Positions 10,130-18,713 of a stretch of 64,000 bases of DNA are shown one piece after another. Under the pieces are notes generated by a model. The model worked only from the letters and a program-made list of their open reading frames with translations, was not told the DNA's origin and did no database searches. Within the stretch, counting starts at the first letter, position 1; each line of letters opens with the position of its first letter. Origin of the DNA: Skermanella sp. TT6. Its GTDB lineage: Bacteria; Pseudomonadota; Alphaproteobacteria; Azospirillales; Azospirillaceae. Where the stretch lies: NCBI RefSeq assembly GCF_016653635.2, contig NZ_CP067420.1, positions 1,309,501 through 1,373,500 of the forward strand, in the 5' to 3' direction. The translations under genes and the position numbers were made by a program.

Positions 10130-10207
10130 GCAGCAGTGATGCTGCATACGCCTCTTTGGGCGTTTCCTCCCTAGACTCAGGCCGCCTTTCGGGGCGGCCT
10201 TTTTTTT
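10130..10207 (+). ncRNA. Candidate MmgR/alpha-r8-type small RNA
   Basis: About 78 bases folding into three hairpins. Hairpin 1 is GCAGCA-GTGA-TGCTGC (10130-10145). Hairpin 2 is ACGCC-TCTTTG-GGCGT (10148-10163). Next comes a single-stranded UUUCCUCCCU (10163-10172), complementary to Shine-Dalgarno sequences. The RNA ends with an intrinsic terminator: an 8-bp stem (10179-10200) and eight T. This order and the UUUCCUCCCU motif match what I recall of the alphaproteobacterial alpha-r8 family, whose Sinorhizobium member MmgR limits polyhydroxybutyrate granule build-up. The 5' end is inferred from the first hairpin. The next gene downstream is a PHB-depolymerase-family esterase. Confidence 0.7.
10179..10207 (+). 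terminator. Rho-independent terminator of the sRNA
   Basis: The stem AGGCCGCC/GGCGGCCT with a TTTCGG loop is followed by an uninterrupted run of eight T. It is the most textbook terminator in the window and has no protein gene ending in front of it, which points to an RNA gene. Confidence 0.85.
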
Positions 10208-10444
10208 GCACAAAACGAAGCGCTTGCCAACTGCTTAATGCGCCAACTTTCTTATATCCTTTTTTTGTAACTATGCCTGGAATTTAGGCAGTCACTGGTG
10301 CCGCGATTTCAGGCACGTCCGGTTCTCCGCCGTCATATCGCAACCGCGAAGGAACGAGTCGCTTGCGCGACGGGTTCACTCCCGGTGGCGGCCGGCCGAT
10401 GGCAGGCTTTCCCGGCGTTTCCAATCGTTTTGACAGGCAGGACA

Positions 10445-11443
10445 ATGGCCCGAGCGACAGGCGGGGCTGCGACGGCATTCCGCAATCCGGGTTCGGCCAA
10501 TGCCGCCCCGTCATGGCGGCCCGACATCGTGGAGGTGGAGGAGTTCGGCTCCAACCCCGGGAATCTCCGGATGTACAGGTTCGTGCCGCCGCGATTGTCC
10601 AGGAACGCTCCGCTGGTGGTGGCCCTGCACGGCTGCGGGCAGACGGCGGCCAGTCTCGACCATGGCATCGCCTGGTCGCAGTTGGCCGCCCGCCTGGGAT
10701 TCGCGCTGCTTCTGCCGGAGCAGAAGCGGGCGAACAACTTCAACCGGTGCTTCGGCTGGTTCTCGCCGGGCGACATGGAGCGCGACCGGGGCGAGCCCCT
10801 GTCGATTCGCCAGATGGTCGACCGGATGGTCGCCGAACATCGGCTCGACCCCGGACGCATCTATGTGACCGGCCTGTCCGCCGGCGGGGCGATGACCTCC
10901 ACTCTTCTCGCCGCGTATCCGGATGTCTTCGCCGGCGGGGCCATCGTCGCCGGCATGCCTTACAAGGCGGCCTATGGCAGGATGGACGCGCTCAACGCCA
11001 TGGTCCACGGCCGAGCCAGGCCGTCCATCGTCTGGGCGGGGCTCGTCCGCGCCGCTTCGGCGCACCGCGGGCGGTGGCCGCGGGTATCGGTCTGGCACGG
11101 CGACTCGGACAGGACCGTCAATCCCGCCAACGGCGCGGAGATCGTCAAGCAGTGGGTCGGCGTCCACCGGCTGCCCCGCGGTCCCGCCACGGTGGACAAG
11201 GTCAACGGGCACATGCGGCGCGCCTGGCTGAACCGCGCCGGCGAGGCGGTCGTCGAGGAGTATGTCGTCAAGGGGATGGCGCACGGAACGCCGGTGCGGG
11301 CCGGCAGCGGCGCGCGGTCGGTCCTGACGGCGCCCTATGTCTTCGACATGGGAATCGCCTGCATCGAGCATATCGCCTGGTTCTGGGGCCTGTCGAAGCG
11401 CCGCCCCGGCCGCTGGACCCGGCAGCGCCCTTCCGGCAGGTAA
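10445..11443 (+). CDS. PHB-depolymerase-family esterase
   Basis: A 332-residue alpha/beta-hydrolase of the PhaZ/LpqC esterase family, which includes extracellular polyhydroxybutyrate depolymerases and feruloyl-type esterases. The oxyanion segment is VALHGCGQ, the nucleophile Ser145 in GLSAGG, the acid Asp220 in HGDSDRT and the base His280 in GMAHGT. Start ATG 10445 is chosen because upstream residues of the open frame are Arg-rich and unlike the family. No classical signal peptide follows this start, so secretion is unclear and intracellular action is possible. No substrate-binding domain is attached. It lies downstream of the MmgR-like sRNA. Confidence 0.82.
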   Translation: MARATGGAATAFRNPGSANAAPSWRPDIVEVEEFGSNPGNLRMYRFVPPRLSRNAPLVVALHGCGQTAASLDHGIAWSQLAARLGFALLLPEQKRANNFNRCFGWFSPGDMERDRGEPLSIRQMVDRMVAEHRLDPGRIYVTGLSAGGAMTSTLLAAYPDVFAGGAIVAGMPYKAAYGRMDALNAMVHGRARPSIVWAGLVRAASAHRGRWPRVSVWHGDSDRTVNPANGAEIVKQWVGVHRLPRGPATVDKVNGHMRRAWLNRAGEAVVEEYVVKGMAHGTPVRAGSGARSVLTAPYVFDMGIACIEHIAWFWGLSKRRPGRWTRQRPSGR

Positions 11444-11751
11444 CGAAACCTTGTCGATCGGGCGCCGCGGGCAAGGAAATGGCGGTCCTGCGCTGCGGTG
11501 CGTCATACTGTTGCGAAAAGCGAATGAGTAATCCTGGAAGCCCGCGGGAGATGCGGGGGCCTGCCCCGAGGGTATCCACGATCCGGTCGGGACGATGGGT
11601 TCCGCCGGGTTTGCGTTACCTGTCCGCGAAATGCAACGCTGCCTCGCTGTTCTGGTATACAAAATACCTAATGCCGCATTTGACATTCGGAGCAGTCCGG
11701 GACCATACTTGCTGCACTGCACAAACGGACTTCCAAGACAGGACTTATCCA
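11444..11751. other. Promoter region of the 62-aa membrane protein
   Basis: About 308 gene-free bases. GGTATACAAAATACC at 11654-11668 is an imperfect hairpin and contains a TATACA stretch that could be a -10 box. A TGC-rich site follows at 11710. No open frame here is convincing. Confidence 0.4.
11710..11724. promoter_or_regulatory. TGCTGCACTGCACAA site
   Basis: Another copy of the TTGCACTGCAA-like core, 28 bases upstream of the start of the 62-aa membrane protein. The position and form match the site before the gene at 2249, and both genes have a GGACTT sequence shortly after it, so the two promoters look related. Confidence 0.5.
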
Positions 11752-11940
11752 ATGCTTACCGAAGCCACCGCCAACATCGTGACCCTGCTCGCCCTGATCG
11801 CCATCGTCCACTTCGCCGTGACCGCCGTGATCGCGCGTAAGCTGACCCGCGACGAACTGGCCGAGGGCGGCGTCAAGGGTGTCGGCAGCGCGAACTTCAA
11901 CGGCCGGCCCGCCAACGACGGCGTCCGCAAGGCCGCCTGA
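11752..11940 (+). CDS. 62-aa single-pass membrane protein
   Basis: A 62-residue protein with one membrane helix (residues about 8-27, NIVTLLALIAIVHFAVTAVI) then a charged segment (ARKLTRDELAEGG) and a disordered tail. The ATG at 11752 follows AGGACTTATCCA, a usable ribosome site. The positive residues after the helix suggest N-terminus out, tail in the cytoplasm. Its promoter shares a TGC-rich element with the secreted protein at 2249. Function unknown. Confidence 0.62.
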   Translation: MLTEATANIVTLLALIAIVHFAVTAVIARKLTRDELAEGGVKGVGSANFNGRPANDGVRKAA

Positions 11941-12027
11941 CGCACGGCGACATGCCGCATTGCCGGTTGAATGCGGGCGCCTTCAAGTGGCGCCGTCATT
12001 CCACCGCATGCGGACGGTCGGCTTCCG

Positions 12028-12975
12028 ATGGGCCAGCAGCATGATCTCCTGTTCCGGGCCCTGCTGGACGATCCGGTCCGGGCCGGCATCCTGATCCGCG
12101 ACTACCTGCCGGCCGACATCGCCGCCCGCCTGGGCGACGAGCCGCCGGTGCCGCTGGACGGCAGCTTCGTCGACCGGACGCTGACCCCCAGCTGGGTCGA
12201 CCGCCTGTTCTCGGTCCGGCTGCGCGACGGCGGCACGCTGCTGATCTACGTGCTGCTGGAGCACAAGAGCCATGCCGATCCCCGGACCCCGCTCCAGGTG
12301 CTGGGCTACCTGGTCGACATCTGGGAGAGCTTCGTCGGCGACGACGCCTCCAGGATGCGCCGGCTGCCGCCGATCGTCCCGCTGGTGTTCTATCACGGGC
12401 GGGGACCGTGGACGGTGCCGACCTCGGTCGTCGACGTCATCGGTGCCGACGAGGGCCTACGCGACCTGCTGCACGACTTCCGCTACGTCGTCTGCAACAT
12501 CGTCCCCATTCCCGACGACCAGCTCTCCTCCGACCCGGAGGTCCGGGCGGCGCTGCTGCCGCTCAAGTACGTCTACCGCCAGCCCGATCCGGAAATGCTG
12601 CTGGAGGCGGTGCTGTCGGGCCTGCGCGAGGGCTCGCCCCTGGCGCGGAAAGTGCTGTACTATATGCTGGAGATGTACCCGCGGATCTCCGTCGACATGA
12701 TGCGGACGGTGAACGCCAGGGTCAGGCCGGACCGGGAGCAGGACATGGTATCGCTCGCTGCGCAGCAATGGCTGGAAGAGGGTCATGCCAAGGGCGTGAT
12801 CGAGGGCAAGGCGGAGAGTATCCGCATTGCCCTCGAAACCCGATTCGGATCGATCCCGCCCGCCATGGAGGAAAGGCTTCGAAGAACTCCCTTCGAACAG
12901 CTTGACCTAATCCTGAGGCGTTCCTTGACGGCGGAATCGCTCGATGCCGTCTTCCCGGACGATCATCTCCACTGA
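12028..12975 (+). CDS. Rpn-family PD-(D/E)XK nuclease / transposase-like protein
   Basis: A 315-residue protein of the RpnA-E (YhgA-like) family, DNA-dependent endonucleases that promote RecA-independent recombination. The N-terminal 130 residues carry the family pattern: DLLFRALLDDP, FVDRTLTPSWVDRLFSV with the metal-binding Asp, and LIYVLLEHKSHAD with the Glu-x-Lys pair. All key acidic residues are present. The C-terminal part (EGHAKGVIEGKAESIRIALE) is the usual helical tail. Start ATG 12028 begins the conserved block at once. These genes are often scattered and exchanged between strains; no repeats or target duplications are visible here. Confidence 0.82.
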   Translation: MGQQHDLLFRALLDDPVRAGILIRDYLPADIAARLGDEPPVPLDGSFVDRTLTPSWVDRLFSVRLRDGGTLLIYVLLEHKSHADPRTPLQVLGYLVDIWESFVGDDASRMRRLPPIVPLVFYHGRGPWTVPTSVVDVIGADEGLRDLLHDFRYVVCNIVPIPDDQLSSDPEVRAALLPLKYVYRQPDPEMLLEAVLSGLREGSPLARKVLYYMLEMYPRISVDMMRTVNARVRPDREQDMVSLAAQQWLEEGHAKGVIEGKAESIRIALETRFGSIPPAMEERLRRTPFEQLDLILRRSLTAESLDAVFPDDHLH

Positions 12976-12981
12976 TCGTCG

Positions 12982-14184
12982 TCACGTCCGCGCCGGAAGC
13001 GCCAGCGCCGCCAGGGCGCAGCAGATGCCCATGGCCCCGATCACCAGGACCATCGGCCCGGGCGTTCCGTCCGACAGCCAGCCGACCAGGGCGCTCGCCG
13101 CGGCTCCCACGCCGAATTGTATCGTCCCGGCAAGGCCCGACGCCGCGCCGGCCATGCCGGGCACGACCGACATGGCGCCCGCCATGGAGTTGGCGCCGAC
13201 CAGACCCAGCATGGCGAGATAGAAGAACAGCGGCACGGCGACACCCGCCAGCCCGAAGCTTCCGGTGGCGCCCAGAGCCGCCAGGACGATACCCGACGCG
13301 GCGCAGCCAAGGGCTCCGTAGCGCAGCGCGCGGTCGGAGCCGACCGCCAGGACCAGCCGGCGGTTCACCAGGTTGAAGATCATCATGCCGACGACATTGA
13401 CGCCGAACAGCAGGCCATAGGACTGCGGCGATATCCCGAAATACTCGATATAGACGAACGGCGTCCCGGCGATGTAGCTGAACATGCCGCCGGTGAAGAA
13501 GGCGCCGGCCAGCGAGTAGGCCAGGTATGACCTGTCGCCGAGCAGGCGCAGGTAGCCCGACAGCATGGCGCCGATGCCGACCCGCCGGCGCGCCGCCGGC
13601 GCCAGGCTTTCCGGTATCGAGAAAAGCGCCAGCAGCACCGCGAGCCCGAAGGCCGCCAGCCCCCAGAAGATCGCGCGCCAGCCGAGCAGCACAAGGATCT
13701 GGCCGCCCAGCAGCGGCGCCACCATCGGCGCCACGCCCATGATCAGCATCATCAGCGACAGCATGCGCGCCGCCTGGTCCTGGGGGAACAGGTCGCGCAC
13801 CATGGCGCGGGCCAGGACGGGGGCGGCGCAGGCGCCGAACGCCTGGGCGAAACGCCACAGCACAAGGTGGTCGGCGTCGGTGGTCAGCGCGCAGCCGAAG
13901 CTGGCGGCGATGTAGATCAGGATGCCGACGGTGATCGGCCCGCGCCGGCCGAACCGATCGCCCAGCGGTCCCCAGACCAGTTGCCCTGAGCCGAAGCCCA
14001 GGAAGAAACTGGACAGCGAAAGCTGGACCGATGCCGGGGAGGCGGCGAGGCTCCGGCCGATCTCCGGCAAGGCCGGGAGATACATGTCGATGGCCAACGG
14101 GGCGAACGCCATCAGCGAGCTGAGGACGATCGCGAGCCAATGGGGATTGACGGGCCTGGCCCGTCCTGCGGACAGCGATGTCAT
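12982..14184 (-). CDS. Bcr/CflA-family MFS drug exporter
   Basis: A 400-residue twelve-helix major-facilitator protein of the Bcr/CflA group, which exports bicyclomycin, chloramphenicol or sulfonamide-like compounds by proton antiport. Seen: LAIDMYLPALPEIG in helix 1 (family signature), GQLVWGPLGDRFGRRGP (MFS motif A between helices 2 and 3) and the helix-5 motif MGVAPMVAPLLGG (drug antiporter motif C type). The ATG at 14184 gives a normal short cytoplasmic N terminus. The actual substrate cannot be read from sequence. Convergent with the Rpn-like gene, with only six bases between them. Confidence 0.88.
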   Translation of the reverse strand: MTSLSAGRARPVNPHWLAIVLSSLMAFAPLAIDMYLPALPEIGRSLAASPASVQLSLSSFFLGFGSGQLVWGPLGDRFGRRGPITVGILIYIAASFGCALTTDADHLVLWRFAQAFGACAAPVLARAMVRDLFPQDQAARMLSLMMLIMGVAPMVAPLLGGQILVLLGWRAIFWGLAAFGLAVLLALFSIPESLAPAARRRVGIGAMLSGYLRLLGDRSYLAYSLAGAFFTGGMFSYIAGTPFVYIEYFGISPQSYGLLFGVNVVGMMIFNLVNRRLVLAVGSDRALRYGALGCAASGIVLAALGATGSFGLAGVAVPLFFYLAMLGLVGANSMAGAMSVVPGMAGAASGLAGTIQFGVGAAASALVGWLSDGTPGPMVLVIGAMGICCALAALALPART

Positions 14185-14284
14185 TGAGTCTTCCGCGTCG
14201 CGGGGATATGTCCGCCCAGCTTCGCACCCTTGGGCATGCCTGTATAGAAGGTGGAGCCCCAACCATCGGCATGGGAGACTCGCG

Positions 14285-14911
14285 TTGGACCAATGGATCG
14301 CCTGGCTCGACCTCTGCGGCGTCGCCGTCTTCGCGGCCAGCGGCGCGCTGACGGCGTCGCGCAAGCAGATGGATGTCGTCGGGTTCTGCCTGATCGCCAC
14401 CGTGACGGGGATCGGCGGCGGCACCATGCGCGACCTGTTGCTGGGGCAGGGGGCGGTCTACTGGATCTCGGCGCCGGAATACGTGATGACCTGCATCGGC
14501 GTCGGGGTGCTGCTGTTCTTCACGGCACCCTACCTCGAATCGCGCTACAAGGCCCTGCTCTGGGCCGATGCCGCCGGGCTGGCGCTGTTCTGCGTGACCG
14601 GGGCGGAGAAGGCGTTGGCCGCCGGGGCGCCGCTGCCGGTCGCCGTGATCCTGGGCGTCATGACGGCCACCTTCGGCGGCATCATCCGCGACGTGCTGTG
14701 CGCCGAGGTGCCGCTGATCCTGCGCAAGGAGATCTACGCGACCGCAGCGGCGGCCGGCGCCCTGGTCTATCTTCTGCTGATCCTGGCGGAAGCGGGCGCC
14801 CTGTGGTCGCAGGCGGCGGGTTTCCTGACCGCTTTCGGAACCCGCGCCATCGGAATCGCCTTCGGGGTTTCGCTGCCGGTCTACAGGGCGCGCCCCGGCC
14901 GGGATTACTGA
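14285..14911 (+). CDS. TRIC/YicG-family cation channel homologue (UPF0126)
   Basis: A 208-residue membrane protein made of two repeats of three helices, each with the Gly-rich signature: GIGGGTMRDLLLG in repeat 1 and ATFGGIIRDVLC in repeat 2. This is the bacterial TRIC-like trimeric potassium/cation channel fold. No ATG lies near the expected start. TTG at 14285, with GGGAGA about 9 bases upstream, places the first helix correctly, so a TTG start is proposed. The last seven bases overlap the end of the convergent sigma-54 activator. Confidence 0.8.
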   Translation: MDQWIAWLDLCGVAVFAASGALTASRKQMDVVGFCLIATVTGIGGGTMRDLLLGQGAVYWISAPEYVMTCIGVGVLLFFTAPYLESRYKALLWADAAGLALFCVTGAEKALAAGAPLPVAVILGVMTATFGGIIRDVLCAEVPLILRKEIYATAAAAGALVYLLLILAEAGALWSQAAGFLTAFGTRAIGIAFGVSLPVYRARPGRDY

Positions 14912-16842
14912 TACCGCTCCAGCCCGTACTGCTCCATCTTGCGGTACAGGGTCGTCCGGGAAATACCCAGCTCGCGGGCCGCGCTGGTCAGGTTGCCGGT
15001 ATGGGCGGCGATGGTGGCCTCGATCGCCTGGCGTTCCAGCCGGTCGAGCCGGTGCCCGGCCGCCGGTTCGGCGGGGGCCGGCACGATGTCGGGCGGCAGG
15101 TCCGCCAGCGTGACGGTCTCCTCGTCGCTCATCAGCAGAAGGCTTTCGACCACGTTCCGCAGTTCGCGCACGTTGCCGGGCCAGGAGTGGCGGCGCAGCG
15201 CGTCCATCACGGCCGGCTCGAAGCGCTTGGGCGTCAGGCCGTGGCGGCGGGCGAGCAGGTCGTTGAAATGGGGCACCAGGAGGTCGGTGTCGCCGGCACG
15301 GTCGCGGAGCGGCGGGATCCGGACCGTCGTCACGCTGATCCGGTAATAGAGGTCCTGCCGGAACCGCCCCGCGGCGACCTCGTCGCGCAGGTTGCGGTTG
15401 GTCATGGCGATCAGGCGGACATCGACGTGCCGCGGCTCGCTGTCGCCGACCCGGTAGACGATGCCCTCCTCCAGGACGCGCAGCAGGTATGGCTGGAGGT
15501 CCAGCGGCAGCTCGCCGATCTCGTCCAGGCACAGGGTGCCGCCATGCGCCAGTTCGAAGCGGCCGAGCCGACCTTCCGTTGCCGCCCCGGTGAAGGCGCC
15601 GCGCACATAGCCGAACAGCTCGCTGGCGACCAGTTCCTTGGAGACGGCGCCGCAGTTGAAGGCGACGAAGGGATCTGACGGCGACGCGGCACCCTCGCCG
15701 TGGATGGCGCGGGCGAACAGCTCCTTGCCGGTGCCGGTCTCCCCCTCGATCAGCACGGGCGCCCGCCGGCCCGCCAGCCTGCGGGCCCGGTCGATGGCGT
15801 CGCGGACGGAGGGACTGGAGCCGACGATGGCGGCGAAGCTGCCGCGCCGGGCGTCGCCCTCGTGGCGCGGCCCCGCCGACTTGGCCGTGCGCCGGGGTTT
15901 CGCCGGGATGACCAGGAGGGCGCCCAGGGTTTCGCCGTCGACCGTAAGCGGCTTGGTCCACTCGGCCGGCCAGCACGACGGGTCGAGGCTGGCGACCCTG
16001 GACTCCTTGTCGAGCACCACCCGGGCAGGGCCGGTGCCGTGCTCCAGCAAGCCGCGGGCGCGTTCGCTCATGTGCAGGACGCGACCCTTCCGGTCCACCG
16101 CGATGATGCCGTCCTCGACCCAGGTCGGCAGCTTGGCGACGCAGGCCTCCAGCAGCTTCACGCGCTCCTGCCGCGCCTGGTCGGCCATGGCCCATTCGAC
16201 CTGGCGGGCGGCGACGACGGCCAGGGCGAGGTTGTGGCGCTGGAAGGTCTGGCGGGGGCCGGAGATGTCGAGCAGTCCGACAAGCGAGCCGTCGATCGGG
16301 TCTCGGATGGGCGCCGCGGCGCAGGTCCAGGACTTGACCCCGGCACAGAAATGCTCGGTCGCATGGACCAGGACCGGCTGCCGGGTGACCAGCGCGGTCC
16401 CGATGCCGTTCGTCCCGGCCACCGATTCGTGCCAGGCCCCGCCGGGTTCCAGATGGATCTCGCGGCCGGCTTCCAGGGTCGCGCGGTCGCCGACGGTGGT
16501 CAGGACGACGCCTTCGGGATCGGTGACCAGCATGATCGACCCGGTGCCGATGAACAGGTCCACCGCCTCGGCAAGGGTCCCGGCCGCCGCCGTCAGCAGG
16601 TCGCGGTTACGGATGCGGAGATGGTGCAGCCCGTCGTCCCGGACTGCCAGGGGAGCGCTGGAACCATGAGCATTCACGCCGCTCTCGAGGCTGCGCCGCC
16701 AGGAATTGACGACCACGTTCCGGACCGGCGGATGGCTGTCGACGCCGGCCAGGAAATCCTCCCATGCCCGCATGATCGACGCCTCATCGGCATGGGCAGC
16801 GGCACGGGGCGGCATCGCCGCTCCGATTCCCGTCTTGGGCAT
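14905..16842 (-). CDS. AcoR-type sigma-54 activator (GAF-AAA+-Fis), copy 1
   Basis: A 645-residue transcription activator. The N-terminal 330 residues hold a GAF-type sensor (WHESVAGTNGIGTALV is typical of AcoR relatives that sense acetoin, alcohols or ketones). The AAA+ domain has Walker A GETGTGKE, the sigma-54 contact loop GAFTGA and the Walker B region LDEIGELPL. The C-terminal Fis helix-turn-helix is LTSAARELGISRTTLYRKM. It lies downstream of the groEL of the monooxygenase cluster on the same strand with a 230-base gap, so it may be separately transcribed. Likely targets are the two -24/-12 promoters at 25223 and 27832. Confidence 0.9.
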   Translation of the reverse strand: MPKTGIGAAMPPRAAAHADEASIMRAWEDFLAGVDSHPPVRNVVVNSWRRSLESGVNAHGSSAPLAVRDDGLHHLRIRNRDLLTAAAGTLAEAVDLFIGTGSIMLVTDPEGVVLTTVGDRATLEAGREIHLEPGGAWHESVAGTNGIGTALVTRQPVLVHATEHFCAGVKSWTCAAAPIRDPIDGSLVGLLDISGPRQTFQRHNLALAVVAARQVEWAMADQARQERVKLLEACVAKLPTWVEDGIIAVDRKGRVLHMSERARGLLEHGTGPARVVLDKESRVASLDPSCWPAEWTKPLTVDGETLGALLVIPAKPRRTAKSAGPRHEGDARRGSFAAIVGSSPSVRDAIDRARRLAGRRAPVLIEGETGTGKELFARAIHGEGAASPSDPFVAFNCGAVSKELVASELFGYVRGAFTGAATEGRLGRFELAHGGTLCLDEIGELPLDLQPYLLRVLEEGIVYRVGDSEPRHVDVRLIAMTNRNLRDEVAAGRFRQDLYYRISVTTVRIPPLRDRAGDTDLLVPHFNDLLARRHGLTPKRFEPAVMDALRRHSWPGNVRELRNVVESLLLMSDEETVTLADLPPDIVPAPAEPAAGHRLDRLERQAIEATIAAHTGNLTSAARELGISRTTLYRKMEQYGLERYQ

Positions 16843-17075
16843 GTATTCACACTCCCTCGCCCGGATCCTATTATTAGTGCTCAGACGGCGCGGTCCGGAA
16901 CATGGAGTTTACACTGCGCACAGTCTTTGGGTAACGATAAAGTTCGGGTGATCTCTTCTTACGATCTCCTTCGGCTTCACCGCCCACCGCAAGATTGACG
17001 CACGGGACCGGCGGTCAGCCCCGTGCGTCGCACCCCCGGCCGGCAGGTAGCGGCGGATCTCACTGCCAACCAAGC

Positions 17076-18713
17076 CTATTCGCGTCCAAACTTCTCCGCT
17101 CCGGCACCGAGCGCCGGTCCGGCCGTGGGATCGGACATGTCGGGCCTGTCCGCGATCAGCGTGTGCGTGTTCAGGATCAGGCACGCGGCGGACGAGGCGT
17201 TGCGCACCGCCGTCGTGGTGACCTTGACCGGGTCGGTGATGCCGGCCTCTATCAGGTCGGTGAACTGGCCGGTCCGCGCGTCGAACCCGGTGCCCCGGGG
17301 CGCCTCGGCCACGCGGGCCACGATGTCGTTCGCCGCGAGGCCGCAGTTCTCGGCGATGCAGCCGAGCGGTGCCGCAAGCGCGCGCTGGAACAGCCGCACC
17401 CCGTCGCGGATGCCGCCCGAGGTCTGGTCCGCAAGCCCGTCCAGGGCGGAAGCTGCCTGGATCAGGGCCGTGCCGCCGCCGGGCACGACGCCTTCCTCCA
17501 GGGCCGCGCGGGCGGCGTTGAGGCTGTCGTCGAGCAGCTGGACCCGGCGCTTCTGCTCCGCGGGGGTGGCGCCGCCGGCCAGGATGGTGGCTGTGCCGCC
17601 GGTCAGCTTGGCGAGCCGTTCGGTGTATTTGTCCCGCTCGATGTTGGGCGGAGCCGCGTCGAACTGGCGCTGCACCTGGGCGCGGCGGGCGCGGATCAGC
17701 TCGGGATCGCCGTGGCCGCGGATCAGGGAGGTGAAGCTCTGGCCGACCCGGACCTGGTCGGCGCTTCCCAGGTCCTCCAGGGTGACCTGTTCCAGCCGGC
17801 CGCCGAGATCGCGGGCGATGACCCGTCCGCCGGTCAGGATCGCGATGTCCTCCAGCATGGCCTTCCGCCAGTGGCCGAATTCCGGCGGGTTCACCGCGAC
17901 CGCCAGGCCCGCGCCGTTGCGGCGCATGCCCATCAGGGTAACGACGACCTCCGGGGCCAGTTCGTCGGCGATGATCAGCAGCGGATGGCCGGTAGCGGAG
18001 ACCTCCGTCAGGATATGGGCGATCTGGTCGGGCGAGGAGATCCGCTGGTCGGTGATCAGGATGTGCGGATCGTCCAGGATGGCCCGCATGGTCTCCACGT
18101 CGGTGACCATGTGGTGGGAGATGTAGCCCCGGTCGAACGACATGCCCTCGACGACTTCCAGGGTCGTCTCGATGCCGGGGCCGAACGTCACCTCGACGAT
18201 GCCGTCGCTTCCCACCCGGCGCAGCGCCTCGGCGACCAGATGCCCCAGCGCCGGGTCGGTCGCGGCGATGGTGGCGACCGCTTCCAGCTGCGTGTGGCCA
18301 GAGAGAGGCTTGGCGGACTTCCGCAGCGCTTCGATGACCGCTCCCGCTGCCCGGTCGATGCCGGCGACCAGATCGACCGGGCTGCCCTGGTTTTCCAGGA
18401 CCTTCAGCCCGCCCTGGATCAGCGCGTTGGCCAGCACGGTGGCGGTGGTGGTGCCGTCGCCGGCGATCTCGTTGGTCTGTTTGGAGACCTCCCGCACCAC
18501 CTGGGCGCCCATGTTCTCGAACCGGCATTCCAGCTCGACCTCGTCGGCGATGCTGACACCGTCCCGGGAGACGATCGGCGTGCCGATGGGCCGGTCGATG
18601 ATCGCGTTCATGCCCTTGGGGCCGAGGGTGCCCTGGACCGCCAGGGTCAGCTTCTCGACGCCCCGGCCGAGGGCGGCGCGCGCTTCGGCGCGGTGGAGCA
18701 TCATTTTCGGCAT
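17076..18713 (-). CDS. groEL: Monooxygenase-associated GroEL paralogue (MimG-like)
   Basis: A 545-residue chaperonin subunit with the ATPase core (GDGTTTATVLAN, near 80-95) and GVVPGGGTALIQ. It lacks the usual Gly-Gly-Met C-terminal tail (ends GAGAEKFGRE), and no groES is adjacent. It is the last gene of the di-iron monooxygenase operon, overlapping the DUF59 gene by 13 bases. In Mycobacterium a GroEL next to mimABCD is needed to fold the large hydroxylase subunit, so a dedicated folding role is inferred here. The housekeeping GroESL must lie elsewhere. Confidence 0.9.
   Translation of the reverse strand: MPKMMLHRAEARAALGRGVEKLTLAVQGTLGPKGMNAIIDRPIGTPIVSRDGVSIADEVELECRFENMGAQVVREVSKQTNEIAGDGTTTATVLANALIQGGLKVLENQGSPVDLVAGIDRAAGAVIEALRKSAKPLSGHTQLEAVATIAATDPALGHLVAEALRRVGSDGIVEVTFGPGIETTLEVVEGMSFDRGYISHHMVTDVETMRAILDDPHILITDQRISSPDQIAHILTEVSATGHPLLIIADELAPEVVVTLMGMRRNGAGLAVAVNPPEFGHWRKAMLEDIAILTGGRVIARDLGGRLEQVTLEDLGSADQVRVGQSFTSLIRGHGDPELIRARRAQVQRQFDAAPPNIERDKYTERLAKLTGGTATILAGGATPAEQKRRVQLLDDSLNAARAALEEGVVPGGGTALIQAASALDGLADQTSGGIRDGVRLFQRALAAPLGCIAENCGLAANDIVARVAEAPRGTGFDARTGQFTDLIEAGITDPVKVTTTAVRNASSAACLILNTHTLIADRPDMSDPTAGPALGAGAEKFGRE

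Larger units (their letters stand above)
9741..10444. other. Intergenic region holding the sRNA candidate
   Basis: About 700 bases between the LuxR-type regulator and the esterase gene. The stretch 9780-9890 is A/T-rich and probably carries the regulator's promoter. The sRNA candidate occupies 10130-10207. The remainder shows no convincing reading frame, because candidate frames are Arg/Gly-rich shadows without ribosome sites. Confidence 0.5.

Noticed and set aside
9774-10211. Several open frames of 60-100 codons between the LuxR-type gene and the esterase
   Set aside because: Arg/Gly/Pro-rich, no ribosome sites, overlapping on both strands and crossing the sRNA terminator.
12722-16195. 1157-codon frame spanning exporter, channel and activator genes
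   Set aside because: Extreme Arg/Gly/Pro content, and it crosses three well-supported genes and their boundaries.
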